This document shows positions 11,780-23,555 of a stretch of DNA of 64,000 bases, piece after piece. Under the pieces are notes generated by a model. The model did not search any database. It saw only the letters and a program-made list of their open reading frames with translations, and was not told the DNA's origin. The DNA comes from Geosiphon pyriformis (taxonomy: Eukaryota; Glomeromycota; Glomeromycetes; Archaeosporales; Geosiphonaceae), in NCBI GenBank assembly GCA_016748015.1, contig JAAOMT010000480.1, positions 765,101 to 829,100 on the forward strand, read 5' to 3'. Both the position numbers and the translations under genes were made by a program. The stretch's first letter is position 1, and every line of letters begins with the position of its first letter.

Positions 11780-12200
11780 TTCGACACACTAAGAAAAAAG
11801 CTTATTTAAGCTCCAGTGTTGATGTATCCAGATCACAACAAACCATTCATCATCACCACTGATGCATTAGGCCAGACATTGGGAGTAGTACTATCACAGA
11901 AAGAACCAGATGGAAGAGAACATCCAATAGCTTATGCCAATAGAAGCTTAAGTTCAGCTGAAAAAAACTATAGAACACTAGCATTAAAATATTTAGCAAT
12001 CTATTGGGCAGTCATGAAATAGAAAAAATACTTGAGCCAAAAGTTTGAAATATATACGAATTACAAAGGATTAATTTCAATCCAGAAGCAAAAATTTGGA
12101 AACAACTGCCATGCCAGATAGAAAATAGAACTTTCACTATTCAATTATACAATACATTATAAAAAAGGAAAAAACAACAAAAATGCTAACAGTTTGTCAT
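11780..12200 (+). pseudogene. gypsy-1 pol, RNase H domain
   Basis: Ty3-type RNase H follows RT in frame: FIITTDALGQTLGVVLSQ (about 11845-11900), REHPIAYANRSL, AEKNYRTLALKYLAIYWAV, then FEIYTNYKGL, where the usual Asp of TDY/TDH reads Asn. It would remove RNA from the RNA:DNA hybrid during cDNA synthesis. The frame is interrupted at 12020-12022 and again near 12118-12120. Confidence 0.85.
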
Positions 12201-12399
12201 GAATGAGACAAATCTAAAAACATTTCAACCCAAAAATATAACAAAAGATGAATATACAAAAATACCAACAACTTCAACATTATATAAATATCCAATTGTT
12301 CAAGAAGAAATTATCTCAAAAAGAACAAAACAACATAAAACAACAATCAAAATATTTTATCAATCATCAAAATATACTTTACCAAAAAAACAGAAGAAC

Positions 12400-13570
12400 T
12401 CCAGACCAACCAACAAGAGTAATTACAGAATTAGAAAAAGAGACAATATTATTTAACATGCACTCAAATCCAACAGTAGAACATTTTTATAAAAAAACAA
12501 CCATAGAAAGAACTAGAAAAAAATACTATTGGCCATCAATGTATCCAGACATCATCTAATATGTTCAAAATTGTGATGCTTGTCAGAGAAGAGAAGAAAC
12601 AAAACCCAGTGAACTGTTAAAACCAATCAAAGTAAGACAACTATTTGATTGTATTGGAATTGACTTAGTTGGACTATTAACAATTACCAGCAAAAGCAAC
12701 AGATATATTGCAGTAGCCATGAATTATCTCACTAAATGGCCAAAAGCAAAAGCCATTCAAAAAACAGATGCAGAATCCATTGTCGAATTTGTTCATTAAG
12801 ATCTGATCTGTTGAAACAGATGTCCAAAAGAATTATTATCGGATCAAGGAACTCACTTTGTAAATAGAACATTAACAGAATTAAGCCAAAGATTTGGAAT
12901 AAAAAAACTACTATCATTACCATACTATTCACAAACAAATGGATTAGTAGAAAAGTTCAACAGAACACTGTGTAAAGCAATAGCCAAAATTAGTCAAAAA
13001 AACCAGAACAAATGGGATTTGTTTATATCATCAGTATTATTTGCTTATTAGACAATGAAGCAAGATACCATACAAGCAACACTATTTAAATTGGTATATG
13101 GTAAAACAGCAACATTACCAGTTAAGATAGAGATCAATACATATCTAATTGAACCAATAACAGAAGATAATTTCTAAGAAACATTGTTGAAAAGAACATA
13201 TAACTTAATAGAAACACTAGAAAACAGATGACAAAAAACAGCTGATAACATCCAAAAGTCATAAAAAAAGCAAAAAAAATGACACAATAACCAACTACCA
13301 GATAAACCAGTTGAATTCAAGATTGGAAACAAAGTATTTTTACATTGTACCAAAGTGAAAAAACAATGGAGTGAAAAATTCGACCCCATATAAGATGGAC
13401 CATTTCACATAGAAGAAATTCTAAGAAATGGAGCTTATAAATTAAAATAGGACAACAAAATATTAGCCAAAGCAGCACATGGTAATCAACTGAAACCATA
13501 TTACCAGATAGTATCATCATCTACTAATAACATTCTACAACTGGGAGTACAAAGAATACTAGTTCAATAA
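12400..13570 (+). pseudogene. gypsy-1 pol, integrase with GPY/F-like motif
   Basis: The N-terminal HHCC zinc finger is visible as MHSNPTVEH ... CDACQ (about 12458-12590). The catalytic triad is Asp 12662 (IGIDLVG), Asp 12842 (SDQGTHF) and Glu 12950 (LVEKFNRTL), with exactly 35 residues between the last two (DD35E). Toward the C terminus, KVFLHCTKVKKQWSEKFDPI then DGPFHIEEILRNGAYKL (about 13330-13450) is a GPY/F-type module. Catalytic residues survive, but stops at Trp and Gln positions and several others inactivate it. It inserts cDNA into the genome. Confidence 0.9.
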
Positions 13571-13683
13571 AATGAGATTCCACAAGATCTGGAACCAATT
13601 ATAGTTATTGAACCAAACATGTTAAATTGAACAACCAAAAGTATATAAAAACACAGTACACATGACAAAAGCAACCAAGAAAA

Positions 13684-14319
13684 ATGGAAATACCAGATTA
13701 TATTCACATTATAGCTCAACAATTGTTCCAGGCCTTAAGTCAACAACAATTAGACATGGAAATTGTTATTAACAACCAAATAATTTGCTATCAAAACACC
13801 CAAAGAAAGACAAAGAATACACCATATCAGCGGCCACCAAAAAATGATAAAAACTGGACAGATAATTTAATAGAAAAAGTAAAGAACACTTTTGGAAAAA
13901 TATCTATTATGGCACCAACTGAAGAGCTTACAAAAGAAAATTGAAAGCAATGGACAGAACAACTTCCAATATCATATTGCTACTATTAGTTAGGTTAAAA
14001 GTTGAATATTCAGGAGTTGTATATCAACAAATCCAAGAGAATATTTAACTAAGACATAATACAGCAAATTGAAGAATTTATCGGAAAGAAAATGAATTTA
14101 ACACTACATGTTAAAACAATGTACTGATTATACAACATATTTCGAAACTATCCAAAAATACTGTTATATTCTGACATGAAAACCATAATCATTAACCAAT
14201 GGGGAAGAATGAACAATACACAGGTAGAAGATGTGAGAAACAGAGTCGAACAAACAATACTTGAAAAAAAAGTACTAAAATTAATTCAAAATAAAGATTT
14301 CGATGGAACTCAATATTAA
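13684..14319 (+). pseudogene. gypsy-1 third ORF after integrase, unknown function
   Basis: A separate frame (different from pol) starts at ATG 13684 (MEIPDYIHII) and reads to 14317-14319, next to the polypurine tract. Five internal stops occur, mostly at positions that could have been Trp, Gln or Arg. Segments include QRKTKNTPYQRPPKND, NLIEKVKNTFGKISI, SKRIFN and VEQTILEKK. It is rich in Gln, Lys and Asn, with no signal peptide or membrane segment visible, so it does not look like an envelope gene. A recognisable counterpart exists in gypsy-2 (44500-45130), arguing that it was a real gene of the family. I do not recognise its family. Confidence 0.65.
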
Positions 14320-14329
14320 AAAGAAGAGA
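14318..14329 (+). other. Polypurine tract of gypsy-1
   Basis: AAAAAGAAGAGA is followed by TAA and then the 3' LTR start. It would prime plus-strand DNA synthesis. The same purine-run plus TAA arrangement occurs on the minus strand at 44481-44494 in gypsy-2. Confidence 0.8.
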
Positions 14330-14332
14330 TAA

Positions 14333-15157
14333 TATTACTCATAAAAAGAAAACAGATATAGAAAAATAGTAGGCCAATAAGAAAGTAGTAGTTAGCACAT
14401 GAGCACATTGCTCAGCAATGTGAAGCAATATCAGAAATTACAGCACATTGCTTAGCAATGTGGAGCAATATCAAGAAAATATGGCACATTGCTAAGCAAT
14501 ATGAGCATTGCTTAAGAAATTATAGCACATCACTTGAGAATGTGAGTGATCTCATAGAACCCAAATTATGTATATATATAGTGGTAGCATTAGAAGTAGA
14601 AAAAACAGACCTCTCAGTTTAGATTTTATCTAAGCAACCTTCTAATTCACAAATATCAATAAATAATTATTCACTATCTTAAACCACTCTCCACTATCAA
14701 CACTTTATGTTGATAGTAATTGATACTTAACCACACTGAAACAATAGCTCTTGATCATGGCTATTGACAAAATACTAACTTGTAATTGTTTTTGTTTAAA
14801 TTTTTTTTATTTTTTTTTATTTCTTTATTTTACTAAAATTGATTAAGGATTAAGTGCTGAGATACAAACATCATAGGGACTGGTAAAAAACCCATAAAAC
14901 AAGAATAGAACACTCATAAATTTGAGGATAGCTTACCAGGAGAATTACCAGCCACCATGCTGAGAAAGAAATTTGACAGAATTGCAATTCCAGGAGGCTA
15001 CTAAAACCAATTGTTAAATCTTTGTCCATTATATAAAGAACTTTACAACAAACCTTCAGATCAATAAAACCTTCAAATATTTATGTCAGAGTACCAATCA
15101 AGCACTAAGTTACGGATTTGTTATTTGCTTTAAGATCCCAAATAATTATCTGTAACA
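14333..15157 (+). repeat. 3' LTR of gypsy-1
   Basis: Begins TATTACTC (TG mutated to TA) and ends CTGTAACA. U3 has about 3.5 copies of a ~42-bp unit built around the palindrome ACATTGCTYAGCAATGT (14400-14550), one segment more than the 5' LTR. A TATATATATAG run follows near 14570-14580. Confidence 0.92.
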
Positions 15158-17441
15158 CCAGTTTGGTTAAGGCTTAGTTTGATGTCAAGTTTTTTTCTAA
15201 TATGATGTTAAAAAAACTATTTTAGATAAACAGTTTTTGTATTTGGTCTTGGCAGTTCTACAGCTCATTGTTGGCTATTATACTTAATTCAGTTTTATTC
15301 TTTCTGCTGTTTGCCAGTGTTGAAATGTTTTGATTAAAAAAAGTTTTAAGTCAAAAACTGAACTGCTCCATGATTTTCCAAATAAAGTACTGTATTATTC
15401 TTTATTGTATAGTCTAAAAATGTTTGAGCAGATTTAGACTAAAAAAAAGTCAGCTTTGGTTGTTATTTTTGCTAATGCTTCTGGAATTTTTGGTTGGCTT
15501 TTTAAGCACAGATTTTTAGATTTATAAGTTTTGGGCTGGACTTCTCTAAACTCCTTACAATATCCAGTGCAGTTGCATATTAGTTTTTTAAACAATTTTT
15601 TGGCTGAAATTGTGTGTGTGTTTTTAGACAATAGTATTTCTATAACAAACAATTTGTCTTGTGCTTTTTTTTGTTTTGGTAGATTTTTTGTTTTGAGTGT
15701 TTTGGGACCATTATTGTATTATAATTATGTTAATTCCTTAAAGAGATTTGGTGTGGTTTTTTGTGATAAACTTTTGAACAAATATGGTAAAGTTTTAGAT
15801 TAAAAACCATTCTAATGTTAAAAGAGATTAAATCCTAGAAAATTTGTGCTCTCTTGGTTTGTTTTAATGTCAAAGTTTTTACATAATTCTGTGCCTATGT
15901 CAGTGTTTTTTAACAAGATTTCTGTGTTGGATGTTAATAATATTTTGTTATTTGGTCAGTTTTTTGATATTAAGAATAGTCTGCTTGAGATCTGGTCAAA
16001 TAATTTTACTGTATATATAAATAGTTTTTTAAAAGGGCTCAGTTCTATTAATATGACTGGAAGTGTTGTTGCCTTCTTTTTTGAGATTGATTTGAACATT
16101 AGAGTTAGAGTTAATGGGTTTTTGTCTTCTATAATGGCTGAATTACAGACTATTGCTTTAGTCTTAGAATATATGTGCTCTTTTTGTTTAGTGATGGTGT
16201 GTTTGGACAGTTAGACTGCATTGGATGCATGTGTTTCAGAGTTGAAGTTATCTGGTTCTGATTTTCATAGTAGTTGTTGGATAGAAAAGAAACATATTGC
16301 AAATTTAATTATTAATAAGGACATTTTTGTGGTCTGGTCAAAGATCAAAAACCACTCAAAAATTTTGAGTAATATTTACACAGATACTTTAGTGGAGGTA
16401 GCTGCTCATTTTTTTTTGCTGTTGTTGACTAATATGTATAAATGCTTTATTGTGGCTAATAGTCTGTCAATTTCTGGTAATATTCATCATTTTGTTTGGA
16501 ACATTTTTAGATTGGTAAATTATGTGCATTAGAAAATTGGTCCTGGTTCTAGGATTTTAGGTGACTTTTTGGTTTGTAATATTGATTGGGTCTATACTAT
16601 AACAGTTTGGCATTCAAATTCACATATGCTGTTAGAGTTTACAAGTAGAGCTTCAGCTAACTTGTACACTTATTTTATAAAGACTGTCTATAAAAAACTG
16701 CCTATTGTTATTAGAAAAAAGCTTTACAACAAATGTTATCCTGGTGTTTTATGTTTACATTGTAGAGAGGTTGAGTTTTTCAATTATGTGTTTATGTGTT
16801 TATGTGTTGTAAAGAGTTTGTTTTTCATAAGACAATTTTGTTTAAGCATATTTTAATTTAAAGATCTTTGGCTGGTTTTTGTCTTCTTACCCCTTCTGTG
16901 GTTGTGGAATCTCTTTTTTTATGTTTATTTGATGTTAGTCTGTATGCAATTTTTTACAAAAACTTTGTGCTTATGGGGTGGTTTAAAGAGGCAGTGCAGA
17001 TTTTTGAAGATCATAAAGAGGCTTCTTAGATCTTAGTTGATTTTGCACATGATTTGGGTGTACAACACTGTTCTGAACTGTGAGAATTCAGATTTAGGTT
17101 TAGAGTGAATATGAAGAGAAACAATTTAATTGGTGATTCAGGAGTAGTATCTGTGATATCTGTTGGTTCAGTGTCAGTTCTATTGAATAATGTGATTAGA
17201 TTGATTGGTATTAATAATTCCTTTAGAATTAGTTTTGGTTTCTATTCACTTTGCTTGTTTTTTTCTGGTTTTGGTGATAAAGCTACTGTTTGTATAAGGG
17301 CTTAGTGTTGTGTTGTGTTGTTTTGATTAGTTTGAGTGATTAATTACATGTAGTAAATGCATAAATTATGTCTAGCTGGAGTTTATAGCTTTAATTTTGT
17401 ATATTAGATAGTAATTAGACTACATTCATAAAATATTAATA
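15158..17441 (+). pseudogene. LINE A ORF2 C-terminal half and 3' end
   Basis: LINE A continues after gypsy-1 (LVKA*FDVKFF). It covers the post-RT region, then RNase H: VYINSFLKGL (about 16010-16040), MAELQTIALVLE (about 16134-16170), a SDSQ-like segment with a stop (about 16205-16220) and WSKIKNHSKILSNIYTD (about 16340-16390). The Cys/His terminus is CYPGVLCLHCREVEFFNYVFMC (split here for length: CYPGVLC, then LHCREVEF) at about 16735-16800. The ORF ends at 17303-17305. A 3' UTR common to this family (wide match to 37995-38128) follows, with the tail near 17441. Confidence 0.8.
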
Positions 17442-17559
17442 AAAATAAAATAAACAATTAGAATATTTTTTTGACATATATAACAACAAATCTGTTTTTA
17501 TTTAAGTTTAAAAAACAAAAATTAGATTTATACTTAAGAATTAATAATGTATTAAAAGA

Positions 17560-18420
17560 ATATACAAAAAAAACATAACTAAAAATTTTATATATTAAAC
17601 AAAAAATAAATTTAATTTTGTTTATTTTAAATTAAAATTTTTAAAAACTAGAATTTTTAAAAACTAAAAAAAAAACCAAAGCTAATATTATATTGTTTCT
17701 AAAATTAAAGCAAATAAGGATCTATTTAATTTACATCTACATAATAAAATAATAATTAATAAAATTTATAAAATTTTACAGATTATATATTATTGTTCTT
17801 ATTAATAAAATATAAAGCAAAGTTTTATCCATATTTTTGATGTTCTATAATGTTTTATTAATATTAGTTTTGATTATATAAATGGTATTTTTGTTAATTA
17901 AAATAAACTATATAAAAGCTAAAAAATTAGTTTATTATAATTAACAAATTCAATTAGTGTTTTTTGTTACAATTTAATTAATTGTATTTTAATTAACTTA
18001 ATTTTTTCGAATTTAGTTAGTGTTGTATATACAGCTATCTTAAATGTTTTTATTAAATTTTTTTTGATTATTATAACCCAATTTATGTAATTATTTACTA
18101 AGTATTTAAGATTAGTATTTATCTTAATTTTATTGTTTTTTATTAAATTTAACACTTTTAACACAATTTTTTCTGAAATAAAAATAATATAAATAATTTT
18201 ATTGAATTTTGAAAATATAAAAACCTTTCTAAAACTATTTATATTTGAAAAAATTTTCTTAACAAATTTAAACTTGTGTTGAAAATTTTGTTTTTAACTT
18301 AAAAAATTATAATTTAAAACCAAAAACTTTTTAATAAGAACTTTAATTTTGATTTTGAATAAAACAAAAAAAAAACTCAGTATTTTCATCTATTTTAAAA
18401 CAAAATAAACCAAAAAAAAA
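17560..18420 (-). pseudogene. LINE ORF1 fossil (J) hidden in AT-rich DNA
   Basis: On the minus strand 18164-17967 reads NTNLKYLVNNY ... VIIIKKNLIKTF ... TLTKFEKIKLIKIQLIKL, matching the RRM-like part of LINE ORF1. Upstream (18330-18165) KVFIFSKFNKIIYIIFISEK-like text matches the preceding conserved block. It is heavily AT-shifted, with Gly, Ala and Arg codons replaced by Ile, Lys and Asn. Only ORF1 is seen. Boundaries are approximate. Confidence 0.55.
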
Positions 18421-18736
18421 CTATTTATTATATTAATATAAAATATTTAAATTTAATTTAAAAAATAATAATAAGTTAATTTTAAAGTTTAATTTAATTA
18501 AAAGCAAAACAAATTTAATTATAAAAAACTAAATTAAAAAATATTATTACTTATAAAATAAAGCAAAAAATAATAATAGAAAAAATAATATAAATAGTCA
18601 ATAACAGATTATAAAATTATTAAAACATATAATATTAAGAATTTTAAGAATATTAATAAAAATTCCAAAAATATATAGTATTTCCAAAAAGTAATGACAA
18701 AATAACTTTTATAATACAGAATTTTTATTATAATTT

Positions 18737-19423
18737 TTTTTTTATTGCTTAACGAATGAGGTCTAAACACTACCTATAACAATACATCAAAGAAATAATC
18801 TAAACTAGGTGTAAATCATGTATTTTCTACATATGACCAGCCATTTAGGCTGACTAGGACAATACTATACAGGTATATATACTGAGACAGAGGCACCAAT
18901 GTCTAAAAAAAATGAACAATGCTTTCGATAACCAAAACTTATGCCAAATATCTTAGCAACACCAAGCAACTTGATCACACCAGCCAAAAACCCTGAAGCC
19001 AGACCAGAAACCAAGACAACAGCTGAACCATCCAGGGGAATCAGCCCCTTTTTCTTTATGTAGGCCTGATGTTTGACACAAACTAGCCAGATGTCATTTC
19101 TGAAAGCAAGACAGAGAGAATGCACAAACTCAACAACTTTCATACTAGCAATTTTGGAATTATGAAAGATAGAAACAGTCTTCTGAAGCCAGCCATTAAA
19201 AACAAAATCCTTACAGAGAACCATGGACACAAAGGTATCAGAAGTGCATGACAACAAAAGCTGCAACACACATGAAAAAAATTGAAATAGGCCAGAAATC
19301 AACTTCTAAAAAGTCACATGGGCATTCAAAATCCATCAATAAGCAGAACTGTCAGTGTTACATGAGAAAGCATGATCTGATATTTCCACAAAACCACAAT
19401 ATAAACACAGCACACTAAGATAG
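18737..19423 (-). mobile_element. LINE B, 5'-truncated insertion
   Basis: Only the last part of ORF2 plus 3' UTR is present on the minus strand. 19424-19303 encodes YCGFVEISDHAFSC (Cys/His motif). 19302-18865 is an open frame of 145 codons (VCVKHQAYIKKKGLIP, LLGVAKIFGISFGYRKHC). The 3' tail is A-rich. TATAATTT flanks it at 18729-18736 and 19424-19431, a possible 8-bp target duplication, though in AT-rich sequence. The open frame and better GC suggest it is younger than its surroundings. Confidence 0.75.
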
Positions 19424-19689
19424 TATAATTTAATTAACTATTATTAAAATATTTTAAGTAATAATTTGTATATATGTATATTTTATACTATTATTTTTAT
19501 TTTTTATAATAAAAAATAATTTTGTAAAATTTAATTATAAAGTTATTAAGAGATTTTAACAACAAAATTATCAAAATTCAACCAAAATATTTCGAAAAAC
19601 CAATTTTTTTTATTTATAAACAATATATATAACAATTTTATAAAAACAATCAAATTCAAGCAATTTATTATTCAGATTATTACAAAAAA

Positions 19690-20260
19690 CTACCAAAAAT
19701 ACATTATCAGATTGGAAAATTGTAAATTAAAATTATTTTACTATAACAATTAAAATTAAGACACAATTTACAAAAACATATTTTGAGATTAAAATAAGTA
19801 AACAGACTATTTACAATAAACTTTTTAGGCTTAATTATATAATTGTTTTATTAAGACATATATTTTTATTTACTAAATAAACTAAACAAAACTAATTAGT
19901 ATAAGCTTAAAAATATTCTAATTATAATTAGTACAAAATAGTATTTTTAGATAAAACAACTTTACAAATATTTTAAATTATTTGTTTGGCTTGGTTTTAT
20001 TTAAATAAATCTATTGTATTAATGATATTATAAAATTTTCAATAAAAAATTTATATTACAATATAACTAGTATATATAAACAACAATATTAGATTTTTTA
20101 AAACATATTTTAAAAAATATTTATACAAATTATAAGATATGACTGTTAAATTGTGTTTTGTTTTGGCTATTATATAGTTTAGATCTTAATTTAATTAAGA
20201 ATATTTGAACTATTTTTAAACAAAATATTAAAAAAAAATTAAAATAATAATAATACACAA
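19690..20260 (+). pseudogene. Tc1/mariner-like transposase fossil
   Basis: One forward frame shows the order typical of Tc1/mariner DDE transposases: a helix-turn-helix-like KISKQTIYNKLFRLNY (about 19785-19845), YKIVFLDKTTLQIF (about 19930-19975, first catalytic Asp in the usual FSDET-like context), and WLLYSLDLNLIKNI then a stop and TIFKQNIKKKLK (20163-20240), equivalent to WPxxSPDLNPIEN. The final catalytic Glu reads Lys. I could not locate terminal inverted repeats, so extent is uncertain. The rest of 19432-20744 is featureless AT-rich sequence. Confidence 0.6.
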
Positions 20261-20744
20261 AAAATAGCTTTTAAGTAATTTTTATTACAATAATAGAAAA
20301 AAATAAAATAATTTGTTTAATAATATCATTTTTAATTGTATTATTAATATGTAAAATTAAATTCAAAATTGTATTAATAAAAAAAACAATATTTAATTTT
20401 TTGTATATAAATTTTTATTTATATATTTATTAAATATTAAATTTAAACAAAAATTATTATGTATAAAAAAATAAAAAAATAAAAAAATCTTATTATAACT
20501 TTTTAAAAAAACTATAGAAAAAATAGTAAAAAAGAAAAAAACAAACAAATTAAATTAAAGACAAGTCTAATTTTTATTTTATTATGTAAACTTTTATAGT
20601 TAATATTTAAATACTTAAAGTTTATAATTATTTTAATAAATTTACAAAATTATATTATTTAATTACAATTTTATAAATTTATATTTATCTTATTAAAATT
20701 CAATTACTTTTATTTTGATGTTATTAAACATAATAATAAAAAAA

Positions 20745-23555
20745 ATTATATTAATATTATAAGTAAAGTCCAAACACTATCTAGTACAATACATTATATG
20801 ATTAATCTAAACTAGGTGTAAATCATGTATTTTTTACATGTAACCAGCCATTCAGGTTAGTCAAAACAATACTAAACATCTATATGAACAAAGATCACAT
20901 CCTCTATATTTGAAAAAAACAAACAAAATTTATAAAGACCAAAACCAACACCAATAGCTTCAGCCACACCCAACAATTTAACTACATTAGTTAAAAGCAT
21001 TAAAAAAAGTCCAAAAACTAAAACAGAAATGGATCTATCATGTAAGATTAGTCTATTTTTTTTTATAAAAGCTCTGTGTTTAACACAAACCAACCAAAAT
21101 TTGTTCCAAAATGTTAGGCAAAACTTATGCACAAAATTGACAATATTTCAACTTGTTACTTTGAGATCCTTGAAAATAGAAACAAATTCATAATACCAAT
21201 CATTGAAAACAAAGCCCTTATACAAAGTCATATTAATTACAATATCAGAAGCACAGATAGATAACAGCTGTAAAACACAAGAAAAAGAGCAAAAATAATC
21301 AGAAAGTGCTCCCAAGCAGTTATATGAGCATCCAATAATCAAACACGACCAGCAGCATCAAAAGCACAAGAAAAAACATGGTCTGAGACCTCCACTTTAT
21401 CACAGAACAAACATATTACACTGAGATAGCTTTTGTCATATAGTCACTTATACAATGTAACAAGTAGCTGATAATATAGAGCTTTCATAAGATATGTGTA
21501 GAACCTAGTAAAACATTTGCTAATGAAACCAACAGCCATATGAAAATCAGAATACCATACTAAAGACAACTTAAACCAATCAATATCCATACATAGACTA
21601 TTCAACACAATCCAGAAGCCAGAGTCAACCTCCCAATGTACATAATAAACTAACCAAAATATCCCACAAACAAAATACCTAAAGTTGCCAGAAACTGTAT
21701 CACCATTAGCCCTAATATAATGCTTACCAACCAAATATGGAAAGTGCCAACTAAAAAGAACAACAGCTCTGACAAACATATTAACATGTATATTACCTAA
21801 AACACCCAAGTGACTCTTAATTTTGTGCCAATTAATGTCCAAATTTTTATATCAGATAACATTTACAATATGGTAGTGTTTGATCCAACAACAATTTCTG
21901 AAATCTGAACAAGCCAAACTCAATTCCGACCTACAACTATCTAAAGCAGCCTGGCTGTCCAAATACAGATTAACTAAACAAGATAAAAAAATACATTCAA
22001 GAGCCAAAGCAATGGCCTGCAACTCCACCATAATGGAAAACATTAAACCAAAGACCCCAACACCCAAACCCAAATCTACATTCTTGAAAAAAACCACAGC
22101 ACCAGTTTTTATGTCCAAAGTTCTTAAACCACATAAAGATCTATTCATATAAACCAAAAGTTGATCAGCTTTGGCACCCAAAAGACTGTTACAAATGACT
22201 TTAAACTTATGAGACTTAAGAACATTCAAAAAACCACAGCTGCCCAGAGATGAAAAGTAGACAAAAAGAGGAATTACACCACAAAAAAAATAAGCAGAAA
22301 GCTTAAACCAAACAAGAACTGGGCCATGAGAGTCCAATCACTTCTACTGCTTAAAGATCTTCCAATCAAAAACAGTACTTTTACAGTTGTGAAGCTGTTC
22401 TATGAAGACAATTCCATAATACCAAAGTAAAAAAAGATATTTAAAATAATTCAAATTACCAAAAACAAGAGACATAGAAGTCCTATTACAAAATTTAAAG
22501 ACATTGGCCATAGGAACATTCAAGAACAGATCATATCCAGAAAAAATACAGACCACACCTGCCAAAAAATTATTCAAAGCATTGACTTTGATACAAACTG
22601 GAGATTACAAAGAGTGGATTAGATACCAGCTAAGAACCTGCAGATCATGTGACCTGTGAGAAAACAGTTAACCCAGAATTCCAACAAAGTTTGTAAAAGA
22701 AACAACAGCAGCCAATTTGCTCTTAGCTTGAATTTTTTCAAATGTTTTCAGATCATATAAAAAAGAATAATGAATAGTATTGTTAGAAAAATTGAGTGGC
22801 AAACCAGATTTAGACTTTAAATTCTTGCAAATTAAAGTGTTCTATTTAATACATGTGCCAATAGAAATGTAACTGAATTGAGTTTTATAACTAATAATAG
22901 GATAGAAGACTACAGATACCAAATATACAAACTGCTTATTAGAGATTGCTTTTCTTAAAACTAGATTAATAAAAAACTGGATATTTAAATGAGCTTTAAC
23001 CAAGCTAAGCTTCAACAAACTCTCAGAAAATAAAAAAATTCCCAAGTAATAATAAAATTCCCCATTTTTTAGTAATAGAAATAGGCAAGCCACTAACAGT
23101 TAAAGATGGATTTGCAACTCTACAGTTAATAAAAATGGCTACAATCTTGTTATTGTTAATTGAAATATTATTGAACTAAAAAAATTCACTGGTGATATTG
23201 AAAATATGTTGTGTAGTAGTTTGGCTACTATCAACCCAGATTGTATCATTAACAAAAGCACCAGCAATAAGAAAAGATGTCATTCCAGCCTAAGATTCCA
23301 CTTGACCAGTCTTAGCAACAAAATAAAAGTTTAATCTGTAACTACACATGTTTTCTTGTCTCTTGACCTCACATAAGAGTAGATCATAAAATATGTGTCA
23401 AAAAAAAGATAAAAAAACATTTCCTTAATCCAACCCATCATAAACTTGATACTCATTAGTTAAACTAAAATCTGTCATCACTTTGTTGACACAAATATTG
23501 TGAATACCACAAAAAAATCTAATGAACTTGTTATACATTTTGATCCTAATTATAT
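20745..23555 (-). pseudogene. LINE C, RT to 3' end
   Basis: Minus-strand LINE beginning inside the RT domain (RIKMYNKFIRFF near 23550-23520) and running to the 3' UTR at about 20850-20745. It covers the end of RT (motif C region near 23240), the post-RT region (23093-22600), RNase H (22337-21852: VYMNRSLCGL, MVELQAIALALEC, YLDSQAALDSC), the H-S...GN segment (21842-21780), the Cys/His terminus and the C-terminal domain (21342-20872). Long open stretches separate stops that mostly fall at Trp or Gln positions. The 5' end abuts LINE D. Confidence 0.8.

Larger units (their letters stand above)
5329..15157 (+). mobile_element. Complete Ty3/gypsy LTR retrotransposon with dUTPase (gypsy-1)
   Basis: Has every landmark of a full-length element: two LTRs (5329-6132, 14333-15157), a primer-binding site two bases after the 5' LTR, a polypurine tract before the 3' LTR, and flanking TCAG (5325-5328) / CCAG (15158-15161) as a 4-bp target duplication with one transition. 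It sits inside LINE A ORF2, and the LINE reading resumes in register on the far side. Coding order is gag, protease, zinc-ribbon modules, acidic linker, dUTPase, RT, RNase H, integrase, then a separate third ORF. Placing integrase last in pol assigns it to Ty3/gypsy rather than Ty1/copia. Dozens of in-frame stops show it is dead. The LTRs differ by roughly 5-8% by eye, and the 3' LTR has an extra repeat segment. Confidence 0.93.

Noticed and set aside
12199-12456. Extra + strand ORF within gypsy-1
   Set aside because: It overlaps the integrase-side pol frame, which carries the recognisable integrase motifs in register with the rest of pol.
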